Made by a program: the position numbers and the translations under genes. 64,000 bases of DNA, from assembly GCF_021789175.1 (NCBI RefSeq), contig NZ_CP084560.1, positions 3,906,001-3,970,000 on the forward strand, read 5' to 3'. This DNA comes from Arthrobacter sp. FW306-2-2C-D06B (lineage in GTDB: Bacteria; Actinomycetota; Actinomycetes; Actinomycetales; Micrococcaceae). The notes under the pieces were generated by a model. The model saw only the letters and a list, made by a program, of their open reading frames with translations, was not told the DNA's origin and searched no databases. Shown one piece after another: positions 34,734 to 42,898 of the stretch. Every line of letters starts with the position of its first letter. The first letter of the stretch is position 1.

Positions 34734-35345
34734 CTAGCCGGGACCGTTCCAGATGCGACGCCACCACGGCCGCTTGCCCGCAAGTTCCTGGTTCACGGCT
34801 TCCTGGGCCGCACTTGCCTCGGCTGCCGCCGCCCGGCGCTCGCGCCAGCGTTCCAGCTCGACGCCGACGTCGCGGGTTTTCGTGATCACCGGCGGGCCGC
34901 CCTGGAGCTGGCGCCGCGCGTCGATGACCCGGGCGTTGAAGTCCTCCACCAGATCGCGCACCTGCTTTTCCGAGTACAGCGCATCGAGCTTTGCATCCAG
35001 TTCGGCATCCTCGGTGCGGAGCAGAATGGCCTTCGGGCCAAGGCCACTGAGATGCTCGCGCTGAATGAGGCCTTTGACCCACCAATCGGGATCGTAGCGC
35101 TCCCCCAGCCCCGGGATCGGCTTGCCCGCGTACTTCAGGTTGTCGAATTTACCTTGTGCCATGGCGTCGCGGATCAGGTATTCCACCCGCGCGGCGTCGT
35201 CCACCTTCTTGCGCTTCTGCCGCTCTTCTTCCTCGGCGGCCTCAACTTCGGCTTCTTCCTCGGCCGTCATTCCGGTCGCGCGGACATTCCGCAACTCCAT
35301 GGCCCGCTCCAGCCGGCGCTTGAACGCACTGTCTTCGCCATTCAC
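34734..35345 (-). CDS. DUF1992 (DnaJ homologue subfamily C member 28-type) protein
   Basis: A 203-residue protein from GTG 35345. The DUF1992 signature lies about residues 53-100: YLIRDAMAQGKFDNLKYAGK and PIPGLGERYDPDWWVKGLIQ. It is flanked by highly charged coiled-coil-like stretches (EEEAEVEAAEEEERQKRKK) and a basic Trp-rich C-terminus (KRPWWRRIWN). Despite the name it has no J domain. Function unknown; conserved in bacteria. Confidence 0.87.
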   Translation of the reverse strand: MNGEDSAFKRRLERAMELRNVRATGMTAEEEAEVEAAEEEERQKRKKVDDAARVEYLIRDAMAQGKFDNLKYAGKPIPGLGERYDPDWWVKGLIQREHLSGLGPKAILLRTEDAELDAKLDALYSEKQVRDLVEDFNARVIDARRQLQGGPPVITKTRDVGVELERWRERRAAAAEASAAQEAVNQELAGKRPWWRRIWNGPG

Positions 35346-35505
35346 GGCTAATCACCGCCTCTGCTTGCGGAAATCCTGGATCTGCGTCCAAGTATTCCGC
35401 AAACGGGAGATTGCCGGGATGGCTCGCACGGAACGCTGCCTCTGTTCACGCCCAGCGCAGCTCACTAACCTGACTGGTAACGGCTAGTTCAGGAAGAGGG
35501 TCACC

Positions 35506-35757
35506 ATGGACGAACAGGGCATTCTGCACCGCATCCAATCGCTGGTGGAGGAGGAGCGGGAGCTCCGGGAGAAGGCCGAGGCGGCCCCGCCGGGCCCTGC
35601 GCACGCCCCGGACCGCGCAAGACTGGAGCGCATCGAGCAGGACCTGGATCAGTGCTGGGACCTGTTGCGGCAACGGCGGGCCAAGAGACAGTACGGGGAG
35701 AACCCGAACGAAGCCAAGCCACGGCCCCCAAAACAGGTGGAAGGTTACACGGGCTGA
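35506..35757 (+). CDS. DUF2630 family small protein
   Basis: An 83-residue protein: MDEQGILHRIQSLVEEEREL, then ARLERIEQDLDQCWDLLRQR and a C-terminal NPNEAKPRP motif, the DUF2630 signature. Mostly helical, probably a coiled coil. It starts at ATG 35506 after a GAGGGTC Shine-Dalgarno. Common in Actinobacteria; function unknown. Followed 17 bp later by a hairpin terminator. Confidence 0.85.
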   Translation: MDEQGILHRIQSLVEEERELREKAEAAPPGPAHAPDRARLERIEQDLDQCWDLLRQRRAKRQYGENPNEAKPRPPKQVEGYTG

Positions 35758-35774
35758 AGCCTCAGGAACACGGG

Positions 35775-35807
35775 ACGACGACGGCGGGAGGCTCCCGCCG
35801 TCGTCGT
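35775..35807. terminator. Hairpin terminator, copy 1 of a repeated 35-nt element
   Basis: 16-bp perfect arms, ACGACGACGGCGGGAG (35775-35790) and its complement (35792-35807), around one G, followed by TTT. It lies between convergent genes. The 35 nt at 35773-35807 are identical to 42846-42880. Confidence 0.85.
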
Positions 35808-35862
35808 TTTGCCGTTAAAGCTCCCTACAGCGCCGCCCAACGGCATTCACACAGGCTCCTGG

Positions 35863-36765
35863 CTAGCCCCGGATACTGAGGTAGATACCTGTGTGGTCCA
35901 GCTCGCCAAGCCCCTGAGAAACCATTGTCTGAAATGCACGGCGGACACTGTTGGAAACCGGAAGATCGAGTCCAGCTTCTGCCGCGACCTCGGCAATGAA
36001 GGTCAAGTCCTTTAGCTGGTTCTTTGCAGATCCGCCGCCTTCGAAATCGGCGTCGATCCAGCGTTGGCCCTTCTGCCGCAGGACTTCGGAATTTGCCAGG
36101 CCACCGGCAAGTATTGACTGCACGGCACCAAGATCCAGCTCGGATGCCTCGGCTAGCGCCATGGCCTCCGAGATTGCCGTTACTGTTGCAGCCACGACGA
36201 TCTGGTTGCAGGCCTTGACGATGGATCCAGCGCCCGTTTCCCCGAACCGCAAAACGGTGGAACTGTAGAGCCCGAAAAGTGACCCGAGACGCTCAACGAT
36301 GTCCAAAGGCCCGCCGGCCATGATGCTCAGCCGCCCCTCTTCGGCGCCGATAGTACCGCCACTGAGCGGGGCGTCGATGACGGTTACTCCATGGACCTTC
36401 CGGTATGTTGCGGCGAACGCCGCGACAGCGACCGGCGACACCGTGCCGTGCACTACCAGGATCGGGCTTTCAATCCTGGCCGCCCTCCACCCCGCGAGGA
36501 GGCCGGCGGGTCCGTCAAGCAGCCCCTCGACCTGGGGAAGATCGGGTAGGACAGTCAGGACCACCTCGCTGGCGGCTTCCGCCGGAGAGTCCACGGCACG
36601 TCCTCCGGGGATCGCCCTGGCCTTGTGGGCCGTACGGTTCCAGAGTTTCAGCGGCACGCCGGCAGCGATCAAGTTCCGGGCAATCGGGGCGCCCATTGGT
36701 CCCGTACCCAGAAGGGCCACGGAAAAAGGAACAGCAGAGGACTCAGCGTTAGTCATCTTTGCCAT
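35863..36765 (-). CDS. Beta-hydroxyacid dehydrogenase (3-hydroxyisobutyrate/tartronate-semialdehyde type)
   Basis: A 300-residue NAD(P) oxidoreductase. Rossmann motif LLGTGPMGAPIARNL near residue 18, substrate-binding DAPLSGGTIGAEEGRLSIM near residue 130, catalytic Lys in AGSIVKACNQI near residue 183. ATG 36765 starts 3 bp past the TRAP permease stop; ATG 36756 is an alternative. Last gene of the TRAP operon, so it probably acts on the imported carboxylate or a product of it. LtnD-like (threonate) specificity is one possibility, unproven. Confidence 0.87.
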   Translation of the reverse strand: MAKMTNAESSAVPFSVALLGTGPMGAPIARNLIAAGVPLKLWNRTAHKARAIPGGRAVDSPAEAASEVVLTVLPDLPQVEGLLDGPAGLLAGWRAARIESPILVVHGTVSPVAVAAFAATYRKVHGVTVIDAPLSGGTIGAEEGRLSIMAGGPLDIVERLGSLFGLYSSTVLRFGETGAGSIVKACNQIVVAATVTAISEAMALAEASELDLGAVQSILAGGLANSEVLRQKGQRWIDADFEGGGSAKNQLKDLTFIAEVAAEAGLDLPVSNSVRRAFQTMVSQGLGELDHTGIYLSIRG

Positions 36766-36768
36766 TGC

Positions 36769-38742
36769 CTAGAACGGGATCAGTCCGGCCAGGGCGGGCA
36801 GGAAGGTACTAAACCACGGCACCGCCGCGAGCACCAGAAGCCCAACGAAAAGGGCAAGCAAATACGGCCAGAAGTGTTTGAGGCTGTTTTCCACTGTCTC
36901 CCGTGCGGTTGCACACGCCACGTAGAAGCCAACACCGGCCGGAGGAGCGAACGAGCCTATGCCCATGGAGATGATGAGCACCATGGCGTACTGCACCGGG
37001 TTGACGCCGAAGTCGGTCGCGATCGGCAGCAACAGCGGGGCGAAGATCAGCACGGCAGGGAGTCCCTCGAGGAGCTGGCCCATGATGACGAGCAGGATGA
37101 CGGTAAACAGCATGAAGAGGATCGGGGAATCTCCAAGGCTGGACATGAGGTCGTGAATTTGCTGCGAGACACCGGCTAGGGCAAGGGTCTGGGCGAGCGG
37201 AGAGGCGGCAGCGATGATGAAGAGCACCATCCCCGCCGTCGTCGTCGTTTCGCGGAGGGTGTCGCCGAGCAGTCGCTTGCTGCCCCGGCGGTAGGCCGCG
37301 GCAAGGACGAATGCGTAGGCGACGGCGACGGAGGAAACTTCCGTCGGCGTCGCGAAACCGCTCAGGATCCCGGCGACCATGCCAACAGGCAGGAGAAGCG
37401 TGGGAAGCGCGAAGAACGTGGCCGAACCGCGTGCCCGCCAGCTCGCCTTGGGGCTGCCGACTCCACCTTGTTTGCGTGCTCGCAGGAACACGAGCGCCAT
37501 GACCACGAGAGCCAGGAAAGCAGCAGGCACAAAACCGGCAAGGAACAGCGTAGTGGTCGAAATCGTGGTGATGGAGCCAAGGACGAGAAGCACGATACTG
37601 GGCGGGATGGTTTCACCCATGATGGCAGACGCCGACAGTACGGCGACAACCTCGCCGCGCGGATATTTGCGTTCTTCGAGCATGCCGCGCATGGTGGTGC
37701 CGACGGCCGCGACGTCGGCAACTTTGGACCCCGAGATGCCGGAGAAAATGTACATCGTCACGACGACCACCTGGAGCAGTCCCCCGCGCAGATGCCCGAT
37801 GAGTGCATCGACGAGCTTGGCCAACGGGAGGGTGAGTCCTGCGGAGTTCATCACTGTGCCGGCGAGGATGAAGAAGGGGATCGCCAACAGCACGAATCCC
37901 TTTGCGCCCGAGGCCATGCCGATCGGAATGGCGCTGACTTCGGAAATTCCTCCGAGGTAGAGATAGATCCCGGAGGCCAGGGCGAGGACGAAGGCGATAG
38001 GGAGTCCGAGGAACAGCAGGATGAACAGAACCGCGAGCACGGTGCCGAGGAGGACGTTCGGCGAGGCGTAGTAAAAGAGTGGAGGGGCGAGAAGTACGAC
38101 GCCGACAAGGGCGGCCGCGATAGCGGCGGCAATCAGGACGGCGCGCCGTCGCTGCCGCCAAAGCTTGACGAGTGCGAACCAGGCAATGAGGACCATGCCC
38201 AGCGAGAACGGCATGGAGACCCAGAACACAGGGAGCTGGAGGATGGGGGTCTTTTCCTCGATTTGCTGGATGAGGGTGGGGACGAAGAGGGCCAGGGCTC
38301 CGGCGCTCATCACGAAGACGAGCCAATCCACCAGTGCGGCCAAATAGGGCTTCCACTTAACGGGGAGCCTCATGATCAGTGCCTGCACGGACATGTGGGC
38401 GCCCTTGGGATATGCGATGGCCCCACCCATGAACGCGATGGTCAGTAGTGCGATCTCGGAGACTTCCTGGGTCCAAAGAACTGAATCGCCGGTGATGACG
38501 CGGACCGTGATGTTCAGCAGGATGACGACGAGCTCGGCGAGGATCGCGGCGCCCACAATCCACTCCAAAGTCCGGTCCAGCCATTTCGCGCCGCTCCAGC
38601 CCGAGGCGACGTGGCCCGTGTGCAGGATCTCTTCGGCATCGGGCGGGAGGGTCTCTTCCAGGTCCCGGGGGGCGGCGAGGGTGTGTTCCATTGTGTCCAG
38701 ACTTTCGACGTTGAGAGCGGAATTGGCGGGCAGGGTGGGCAT
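36769..38742 (-). CDS. TRAP transporter fused small-large permease (DctQM-type)
   Basis: A 657-residue membrane protein. The N-terminal region (about 55-200) has four hydrophobic segments like DctQ, with WTQEVSEIALLTIAFMGGA. The remainder is DctM-like, with around twelve segments and motifs such as FILAGTVMNSAGLTLPL, SASAIMGETIPPSIV and FAPPAGVGFYVACATA. It forms the ion-coupled translocator working with the DctP protein encoded upstream. ATG 38742 lacks a Shine-Dalgarno and begins inside a hairpin leader; ATG 38691 is a plausible alternative. It is 3 bp from the dehydrogenase downstream. Confidence 0.88.
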   Translation of the reverse strand: MPTLPANSALNVESLDTMEHTLAAPRDLEETLPPDAEEILHTGHVASGWSGAKWLDRTLEWIVGAAILAELVVILLNITVRVITGDSVLWTQEVSEIALLTIAFMGGAIAYPKGAHMSVQALIMRLPVKWKPYLAALVDWLVFVMSAGALALFVPTLIQQIEEKTPILQLPVFWVSMPFSLGMVLIAWFALVKLWRQRRRAVLIAAAIAAALVGVVLLAPPLFYYASPNVLLGTVLAVLFILLFLGLPIAFVLALASGIYLYLGGISEVSAIPIGMASGAKGFVLLAIPFFILAGTVMNSAGLTLPLAKLVDALIGHLRGGLLQVVVVTMYIFSGISGSKVADVAAVGTTMRGMLEERKYPRGEVVAVLSASAIMGETIPPSIVLLVLGSITTISTTTLFLAGFVPAAFLALVVMALVFLRARKQGGVGSPKASWRARGSATFFALPTLLLPVGMVAGILSGFATPTEVSSVAVAYAFVLAAAYRRGSKRLLGDTLRETTTTAGMVLFIIAAASPLAQTLALAGVSQQIHDLMSSLGDSPILFMLFTVILLVIMGQLLEGLPAVLIFAPLLLPIATDFGVNPVQYAMVLIISMGIGSFAPPAGVGFYVACATARETVENSLKHFWPYLLALFVGLLVLAAVPWFSTFLPALAGLIPF

Positions 38743-38744
38743 TG

Positions 38745-38772
38745 GGGTGGGAACCCGGGAGGGCTCCCACCC
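38745..38772 (-). promoter_or_regulatory. Hairpin between dctP and the fused permease gene
   Basis: 8-bp perfect arms GGGTGGGA (38745-38752) and TCCCACCC (38765-38772) in the 39-bp dctP-permease junction. Such processing or attenuation hairpins commonly let the binding protein be made in excess of the permease; that role is inferred. Confidence 0.5.
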
Positions 38773-38781
38773 GGTAACGGA

Positions 38782-39819
38782 TTACTTGGCGGGCGCGAAG
38801 GCCACCGCTTGGTCGAAGAAGTCTTTTCCAATGAGCTTCGAGAAGTCCGGGTACAAGCTCTTCGAGACGGCCTTGAACTCTTCGATGCTGGAAGCGCTGA
38901 GCTCGTTGGCCTTCATGCCCTTGGCGGTCAACTCGTCCAACTGCTTCTTCGCTTGATCTGTGTCGTAGGTCGTTTTGAACGAGGCAGTTTCCGTCGAAGC
39001 GTCAGTGAGCGCTTTTTGCTGGTCCGCGCTGAGTGTCCCCCATTTCTTTGACGACAAGGCGAGTACCCAGGCGTCGTTGATGTGGTTGGTCAGCGAGACA
39101 TACTTCTGCACTTCCGAGAACTTGTTGGTCCACGGCACCTCGATCGGATTCTCCTGGCCGTCAATGGTGCCGGTTTGCAGGCCGGTAAAGACTTCTGAGA
39201 ACGCCATGGTGGTGGGGCTCGCGCCGAGCTTGCCGAAGAAGTCCGTCCACAACGTATTGCCTGGTACCCGGATCTTCAGTCCCTTGAGGTCCGAAGGCTG
39301 GGTAATAGGACGAACAGAGTTGGTGATTTCACGGCCTGTCCTGGTGAGGAAGCTCAGGGCGACAGTGTCCTTCTTGGCGAGCTTGTCCTTCAGGTCTTGG
39401 CCGGGTTTACCCGCCAGGAACGCGGCCTCTTCGGTGGTGTCCTTGAAGAGGTAGGGGATGCTGATCGCGTTCATTTCCGGCACCACCGAGGCGTAAACCG
39501 AGGTTGAGAGGATCAGGGCGTCCAGCGAGCCGCCCTGCAGCCGCGTGACGGCGGCGTTCTGGTCGCCGCTGAAGCTCGTGCCATTGGGAACGACGGTAAC
39601 CACGACCGATCCGCTGGATGTCTTCTTTACCTGGTCCGCGAAGTGCTGCGCAGACACGCCTACGGAAGAAGTGAGCGGGTCAGGAATCGACAATTGGATC
39701 TTGGCGACCGGTGCGGCCTGGCCGCCACTGGATGCGCCGGCGGCGGCACATCCAGCAAGGGCAGTTGCAGCCAGGCTGCAGGCGAGGACTCCGGTGATGG
39801 CGCGGGTCTTGGTGTTCAT
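38782..39819 (-). CDS. dctP: TRAP transporter solute-binding lipoprotein (DctP-like)
   Basis: A 345-residue DctP-family binding protein. ATG 39819 is set by the signal peptide (MNTKTRAITGVLACSLAATA) with lipobox LAGC. The mature domain shows the carboxylate-binding signature, with ITQPSDLKGLKIRVPGNTLW near residue 165 (Arg for the substrate carboxylate) and QTGTIDGQENPIEVPWTN. It captures an organic acid outside the cell. It is preceded by the SAF-domain oxidoreductase gene (58 bp gap). Confidence 0.88.
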   Translation of the reverse strand: MNTKTRAITGVLACSLAATALAGCAAAGASSGGQAAPVAKIQLSIPDPLTSSVGVSAQHFADQVKKTSSGSVVVTVVPNGTSFSGDQNAAVTRLQGGSLDALILSTSVYASVVPEMNAISIPYLFKDTTEEAAFLAGKPGQDLKDKLAKKDTVALSFLTRTGREITNSVRPITQPSDLKGLKIRVPGNTLWTDFFGKLGASPTTMAFSEVFTGLQTGTIDGQENPIEVPWTNKFSEVQKYVSLTNHINDAWVLALSSKKWGTLSADQQKALTDASTETASFKTTYDTDQAKKQLDELTAKGMKANELSASSIEEFKAVSKSLYPDFSKLIGKDFFDQAVAFAPAK

Positions 39820-39877
39820 GCGATGCCTTTCTTCATTGGAAGGATGCGATCCGGATGACGGAAGCAAGGAGGTTGGG

Positions 39878-41233
39878 TCAAGCGCCCACGGAGGCGGTCT
39901 GGGCGATGAACGCTTCGGTTTCGCGGCGCAGCTCAAGCGCCTGGGAAAGCGAGTCATCAATCACGACGTCGTCCCAGCGGACAATCGCTCCCTTGGCGAC
40001 GTCGTTGCACAGTTCCACGTGGTGGGCCAGTGCCACCGGCAGTGCACCGGTAGCCACCGAGTGCTTGGCCGAAACCAGCTTGCCCCACACCGTAAATCCG
40101 CCCTCGCCGTCGAGGAATTCGCCGGCCTTGAGATCCTTCTTTGCGGTGGCGACCACGTCTCCGAAGAAGCCGATGGGCGCGCCTGTGGCAATTCCCCGAA
40201 TCGCCGCATTTGCGATCGATACGTTCAGCTCGAGGCCGACGTAGTGGTACGGGCGGTAAAGAGCTGCGTACTGGCCGGTGGGGTCCGAGTGCCAGGGATA
40301 TTCGTTGAAGCAGCTGGAAACGTAAGCGTTTGTTGCCTTGACGACGACGAAGACGCCCTCCTGCGTGTTGTGGCTGATCCAGCTGCCATCACGGTTCACG
40401 CTGGACATGACGTCCACGCTGCCTTCATGGGCCAGCGAGCCCCCGACGTCGTTTGGCCGGCAGATCGTGGCGATCTCCTCGACGTTGCCCGGCGTGAAGC
40501 TGAGCCCGGAGTCCGACGGTTCCAGGCCCGCACCGTTGGCGACGGCGGCCATCTCGATTGCCGCTTTTGTGCCGTCCCGGAACGAGGTGTGCATGTACGG
40601 GTTGAGCTGCCCGGAGTCCGTGAGTTCCTTCGAAAATTCCCAGTTCTCCCAGACATTGTCAGGATTCATCGCGTGATAGTGCTCAAGGTACTTGGCACCC
40701 TTGCCCGCGCAGACCACGTCGAAACCGCTGGTACGTGCCCAGTCCACCAATTCCATGATGAGGGCAGGCTGGTCGCCGTAGGCCATCGAATACACAACAC
40801 CGGCCGCTTCAGCACGCTTGGCCAGAGCCGGGCCCGCCAGCGCGTCAGCCTCAACGGTCACCATGATGATGTGCTTCTTGGTTTCGATGGCCCGCAGTGC
40901 GTGCTTGATTCCCACGATCGGGTTGCCTGTGGCTTCCACGATCACGTCGATGTCTACGTCGAACAGTTCGTCCGCGTTGGCCACGATGGCCGTGGTGCGG
41001 TTCTTGAGCGCCGTGGCAATGTCGGGAGCAATCTGCTCGACCGGCCATTCAACCAAGGCGAAGGCCCCTTCCGCGCGCTTCACGTTGATATCGGCGATGG
41101 CGACGACGTGAATCCCCGGAATGTTGTTGGCCTGGGCGAGGTACATGGTGCCGTAACGTCCCGCACCAATGAGGCCGACCCTGATCGGACGACCTTCCTG
41201 CTCGCGGTCGCCAAGGAGTTTGTGAAGGTTCAC
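39878..41233 (-). CDS. NAD(P)-binding homoserine-dehydrogenase-like oxidoreductase with C-terminal SAF-like domain
   Basis: A 451-residue protein from GTG 41233. The N-terminal Rossmann domain has VGLIGAGRYGTMYLAQA and VIVEATGNP, as in homoserine-dehydrogenase-type NAD-binding domains. The central part has CAGKGAKYLEHYHAMNP. The C-terminus (about 365-451) resembles a SAF domain (AKKDLKAGEFLDGEGGFTV). The architecture occurs in uncharacterised proteins encoded with sugar/organic-acid transporters. First gene of the TRAP operon, under the LacI operator. It probably begins catabolism of the TRAP substrate; the reaction is unknown. Confidence 0.78.
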   Translation of the reverse strand: MNLHKLLGDREQEGRPIRVGLIGAGRYGTMYLAQANNIPGIHVVAIADINVKRAEGAFALVEWPVEQIAPDIATALKNRTTAIVANADELFDVDIDVIVEATGNPIVGIKHALRAIETKKHIIMVTVEADALAGPALAKRAEAAGVVYSMAYGDQPALIMELVDWARTSGFDVVCAGKGAKYLEHYHAMNPDNVWENWEFSKELTDSGQLNPYMHTSFRDGTKAAIEMAAVANGAGLEPSDSGLSFTPGNVEEIATICRPNDVGGSLAHEGSVDVMSSVNRDGSWISHNTQEGVFVVVKATNAYVSSCFNEYPWHSDPTGQYAALYRPYHYVGLELNVSIANAAIRGIATGAPIGFFGDVVATAKKDLKAGEFLDGEGGFTVWGKLVSAKHSVATGALPVALAHHVELCNDVAKGAIVRWDDVVIDDSLSQALELRRETEAFIAQTASVGA

Positions 41234-41330
41234 TGGAGTCTCTCTTCATTGGGGTGCGATGCGAAGGAAACCTGGCCGCTTGAGCGGATGGCACAACTTC
41301 TTCGTCGCATACTGGCTGAAATCAATCCGG

Positions 41331-41348
41331 AGTGGAACCGGTTCCACT
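41331..41348. promoter_or_regulatory. 18-bp perfect palindrome, LacI-family operator
   Basis: AGTGGAACCGGTTCCACT is a perfect palindrome with the central CG step typical of LacI/GalR operators. It is in the divergent region, 98 bp upstream of the SAF-oxidoreductase/TRAP operon and 125 bp upstream of the LacI-type regulator start. Confidence 0.85.
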
Positions 41349-41472
41349 TTTGTACCACTCAGTGCTAAGCTGTGTCAACGGCTCCGAGCCAAGCGCATCC
41401 ATGAGGAGGACTGCTGGCCACGTGGAGCCGAAGCATGGACTTACGCCCAATGAATTCCCCCAAGGAGGAGTG

Positions 41473-42507
41473 GTGAAGAAGGCTCCGACCATCCGCGATG
41501 TCGCGGCGACTGCGGGAGTATCGGTCTCAGTGGTGTCACGGGTGCTGAACCCGGACTCAGGCCCCGTCGCGCCGGCTAAACGGCAGGAAGTCCTCAGGGT
41601 CATCGATGAACTGGGCTACCGTCCGCGGGCCGCGGCCCGCGAACTGAGCGCGGGTCACGCGCTCACCATTGGACTGGTGGTCACCGACCTCTCCAACCCG
41701 TTCTTCGCGCGGCTCGCGGACCGAATTGTCTGGGAGGCCCGCGGCCATGGCGTCCAGGTGGTCTTGATGACAACGCAAGAGGATCCGCACTTGGAAGCGG
41801 ATTCACTGGACACCCTCCTGGACCGCTCTGTCAGCGGAGTCATAGCAACCCCAACCGGTGGAAACATCGAAAAGTGGGCGCGTCTTCAGGATCTGGGGGT
41901 GAACGTAGTGTTCGTCGACAGGACCATCGAGGAACTCGCCGACGTGGACGTTGTCAGCATCGAGAACTTTGACTCGGCCCGACGCTCCACGGAGTACCTC
42001 ATCGGCCTCGGCCACACCCGGATAGCACTCGTGACGGGCCCACGCAGCACGTCGACGGGGCGATCAAGGATCAGCGGATACCGGGCCGCCCATGAGGACG
42101 CATCCCTCGCCATCGATCCCCTTCTCATCCGTGACGTGCCGTTTCGTGGAGACTCGGGCGGTGACGCCGTCGGCTCCCTTCTTGCCATGTCGCAGCCCCC
42201 AACCGGTCTCATCGTGGCCAACACCGCCCAGGTTCAAAGTTCGGTCCGGCGGCTGGTCCAGGGCGGAATAAAGATCCCGGACGAACTCTCCGTGATCGTC
42301 TTCGATGACAACCCGTGGACCGAGCTGATGTCGCCGCCGCTCAGCGTCATCCGACAGCCGCTTGACATGCTCGCAGTTCATTCCCTTGAGCTCGTCCTGG
42401 GTCGAATGCAGGGCAAATTGCCCGAGGGTCCCCGTCTTATCGAGGTCAAGGCAGATTTCCTGCCGCGCAGCAGCTGCGCACCGCTCACCCAAACCGCTAT
42501 TCACTAA
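41473..42507 (+). CDS. LacI-family transcriptional regulator
   Basis: A 344-residue LacI/GalR regulator from GTG 41473, 4 nt after AAGGAGG. The HTH is at the extreme N-terminus (TIRDVAATAGVSVSVVSRVL), with a hinge region near residues 45-60. A periplasmic-binding-protein-like sensor follows (IGLVVTDLSNPFFARLADRI, then GVIATPTGGN). It is divergent from the TRAP operon, with an 18-bp perfect palindrome between them; ligand-relieved repression of the TRAP genes is inferred. A monooxygenase-fold gene follows 9 bp downstream. Confidence 0.92.
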   Translation: MKKAPTIRDVAATAGVSVSVVSRVLNPDSGPVAPAKRQEVLRVIDELGYRPRAAARELSAGHALTIGLVVTDLSNPFFARLADRIVWEARGHGVQVVLMTTQEDPHLEADSLDTLLDRSVSGVIATPTGGNIEKWARLQDLGVNVVFVDRTIEELADVDVVSIENFDSARRSTEYLIGLGHTRIALVTGPRSTSTGRSRISGYRAAHEDASLAIDPLLIRDVPFRGDSGGDAVGSLLAMSQPPTGLIVANTAQVQSSVRRLVQGGIKIPDELSVIVFDDNPWTELMSPPLSVIRQPLDMLAVHSLELVLGRMQGKLPEGPRLIEVKADFLPRSSCAPLTQTAIH

Positions 42508-42516
42508 GGAGAACCC

Positions 42517-42828
42517 ATGCCCGTCGTCGTCACCGCCACATTCACCCCCAAGGAAGGATTGTTTGACCAGGTCGTCGCCGCCCTGTCTCCGGCCATCGCG
42601 GAAGTCCATCAGGAGCCCGGCTGCCTGCTGTACGCCATCCACGACTCACCGAACGGCCAGATCCTCATGATCGAGAAGTGGGAGTCCGCCGAATTGCTTG
42701 ACGCCCACGGCGACGGCGAGCCGGTCAAGAGGCTCAACGCTGCCCTTGACGGACTCCTTGACTGCCCGGTCGACGTGATGCGCCACGAGCCGATCCCTGC
42801 GGGTACTCCGCTCCAAGGCGCGCTCTAG
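42517..42828 (+). CDS. Antibiotic-biosynthesis-monooxygenase (ABM)/quinol monooxygenase-fold protein
   Basis: A 103-residue dimeric alpha+beta barrel type protein: VVVTATFTPKEGLFDQVVAA, EPGCLLYAIHDSP and LMIEKWESAELLDAH are characteristic ABM segments. ATG 42517 follows AAGGAGAACCC. Cotranscribed with the LacI gene. It may detoxify quinones or act in the TRAP pathway; unknown. Followed by a repeated hairpin terminator. Confidence 0.82.
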   Translation: MPVVVTATFTPKEGLFDQVVAALSPAIAEVHQEPGCLLYAIHDSPNGQILMIEKWESAELLDAHGDGEPVKRLNAALDGLLDCPVDVMRHEPIPAGTPLQGAL

Positions 42829-42842
42829 AAGCAAGAAAAAAC

Positions 42843-42885
42843 ACAGGACGACGACGGCGGGAGGCTCCCGCCGTCGTCGTCCTGT
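42843..42885. terminator. Bidirectional hairpin terminator, copy 2 of the repeated 35-nt element
   Basis: 21-bp perfect arms (42843-42863 and 42865-42885) around a single G, with an A-rich run on the left (AGAAAAAACAC) and TTTAA on the right, between convergent genes. The core of 35 nt is identical to 35773-35807. Confidence 0.9.
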
Positions 42886-42898
42886 TTTAAGATGCGCG

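Noticed and set aside
34734..35345. DnaJ chaperone
   Set aside because: The homology name suggests DnaJ, but there is no HPD-containing J domain; only DUF1992 is visible.
37468..38448. Plus-strand open frame of 326 codons
   Set aside because: Asp/Glu/His-rich antisense shadow of the TRAP permease.
39545..41368. Plus-strand open frame of 607 codons
   Set aside because: Antisense to dctP and the SAF-domain oxidoreductase, which have signal peptide and Rossmann motifs.
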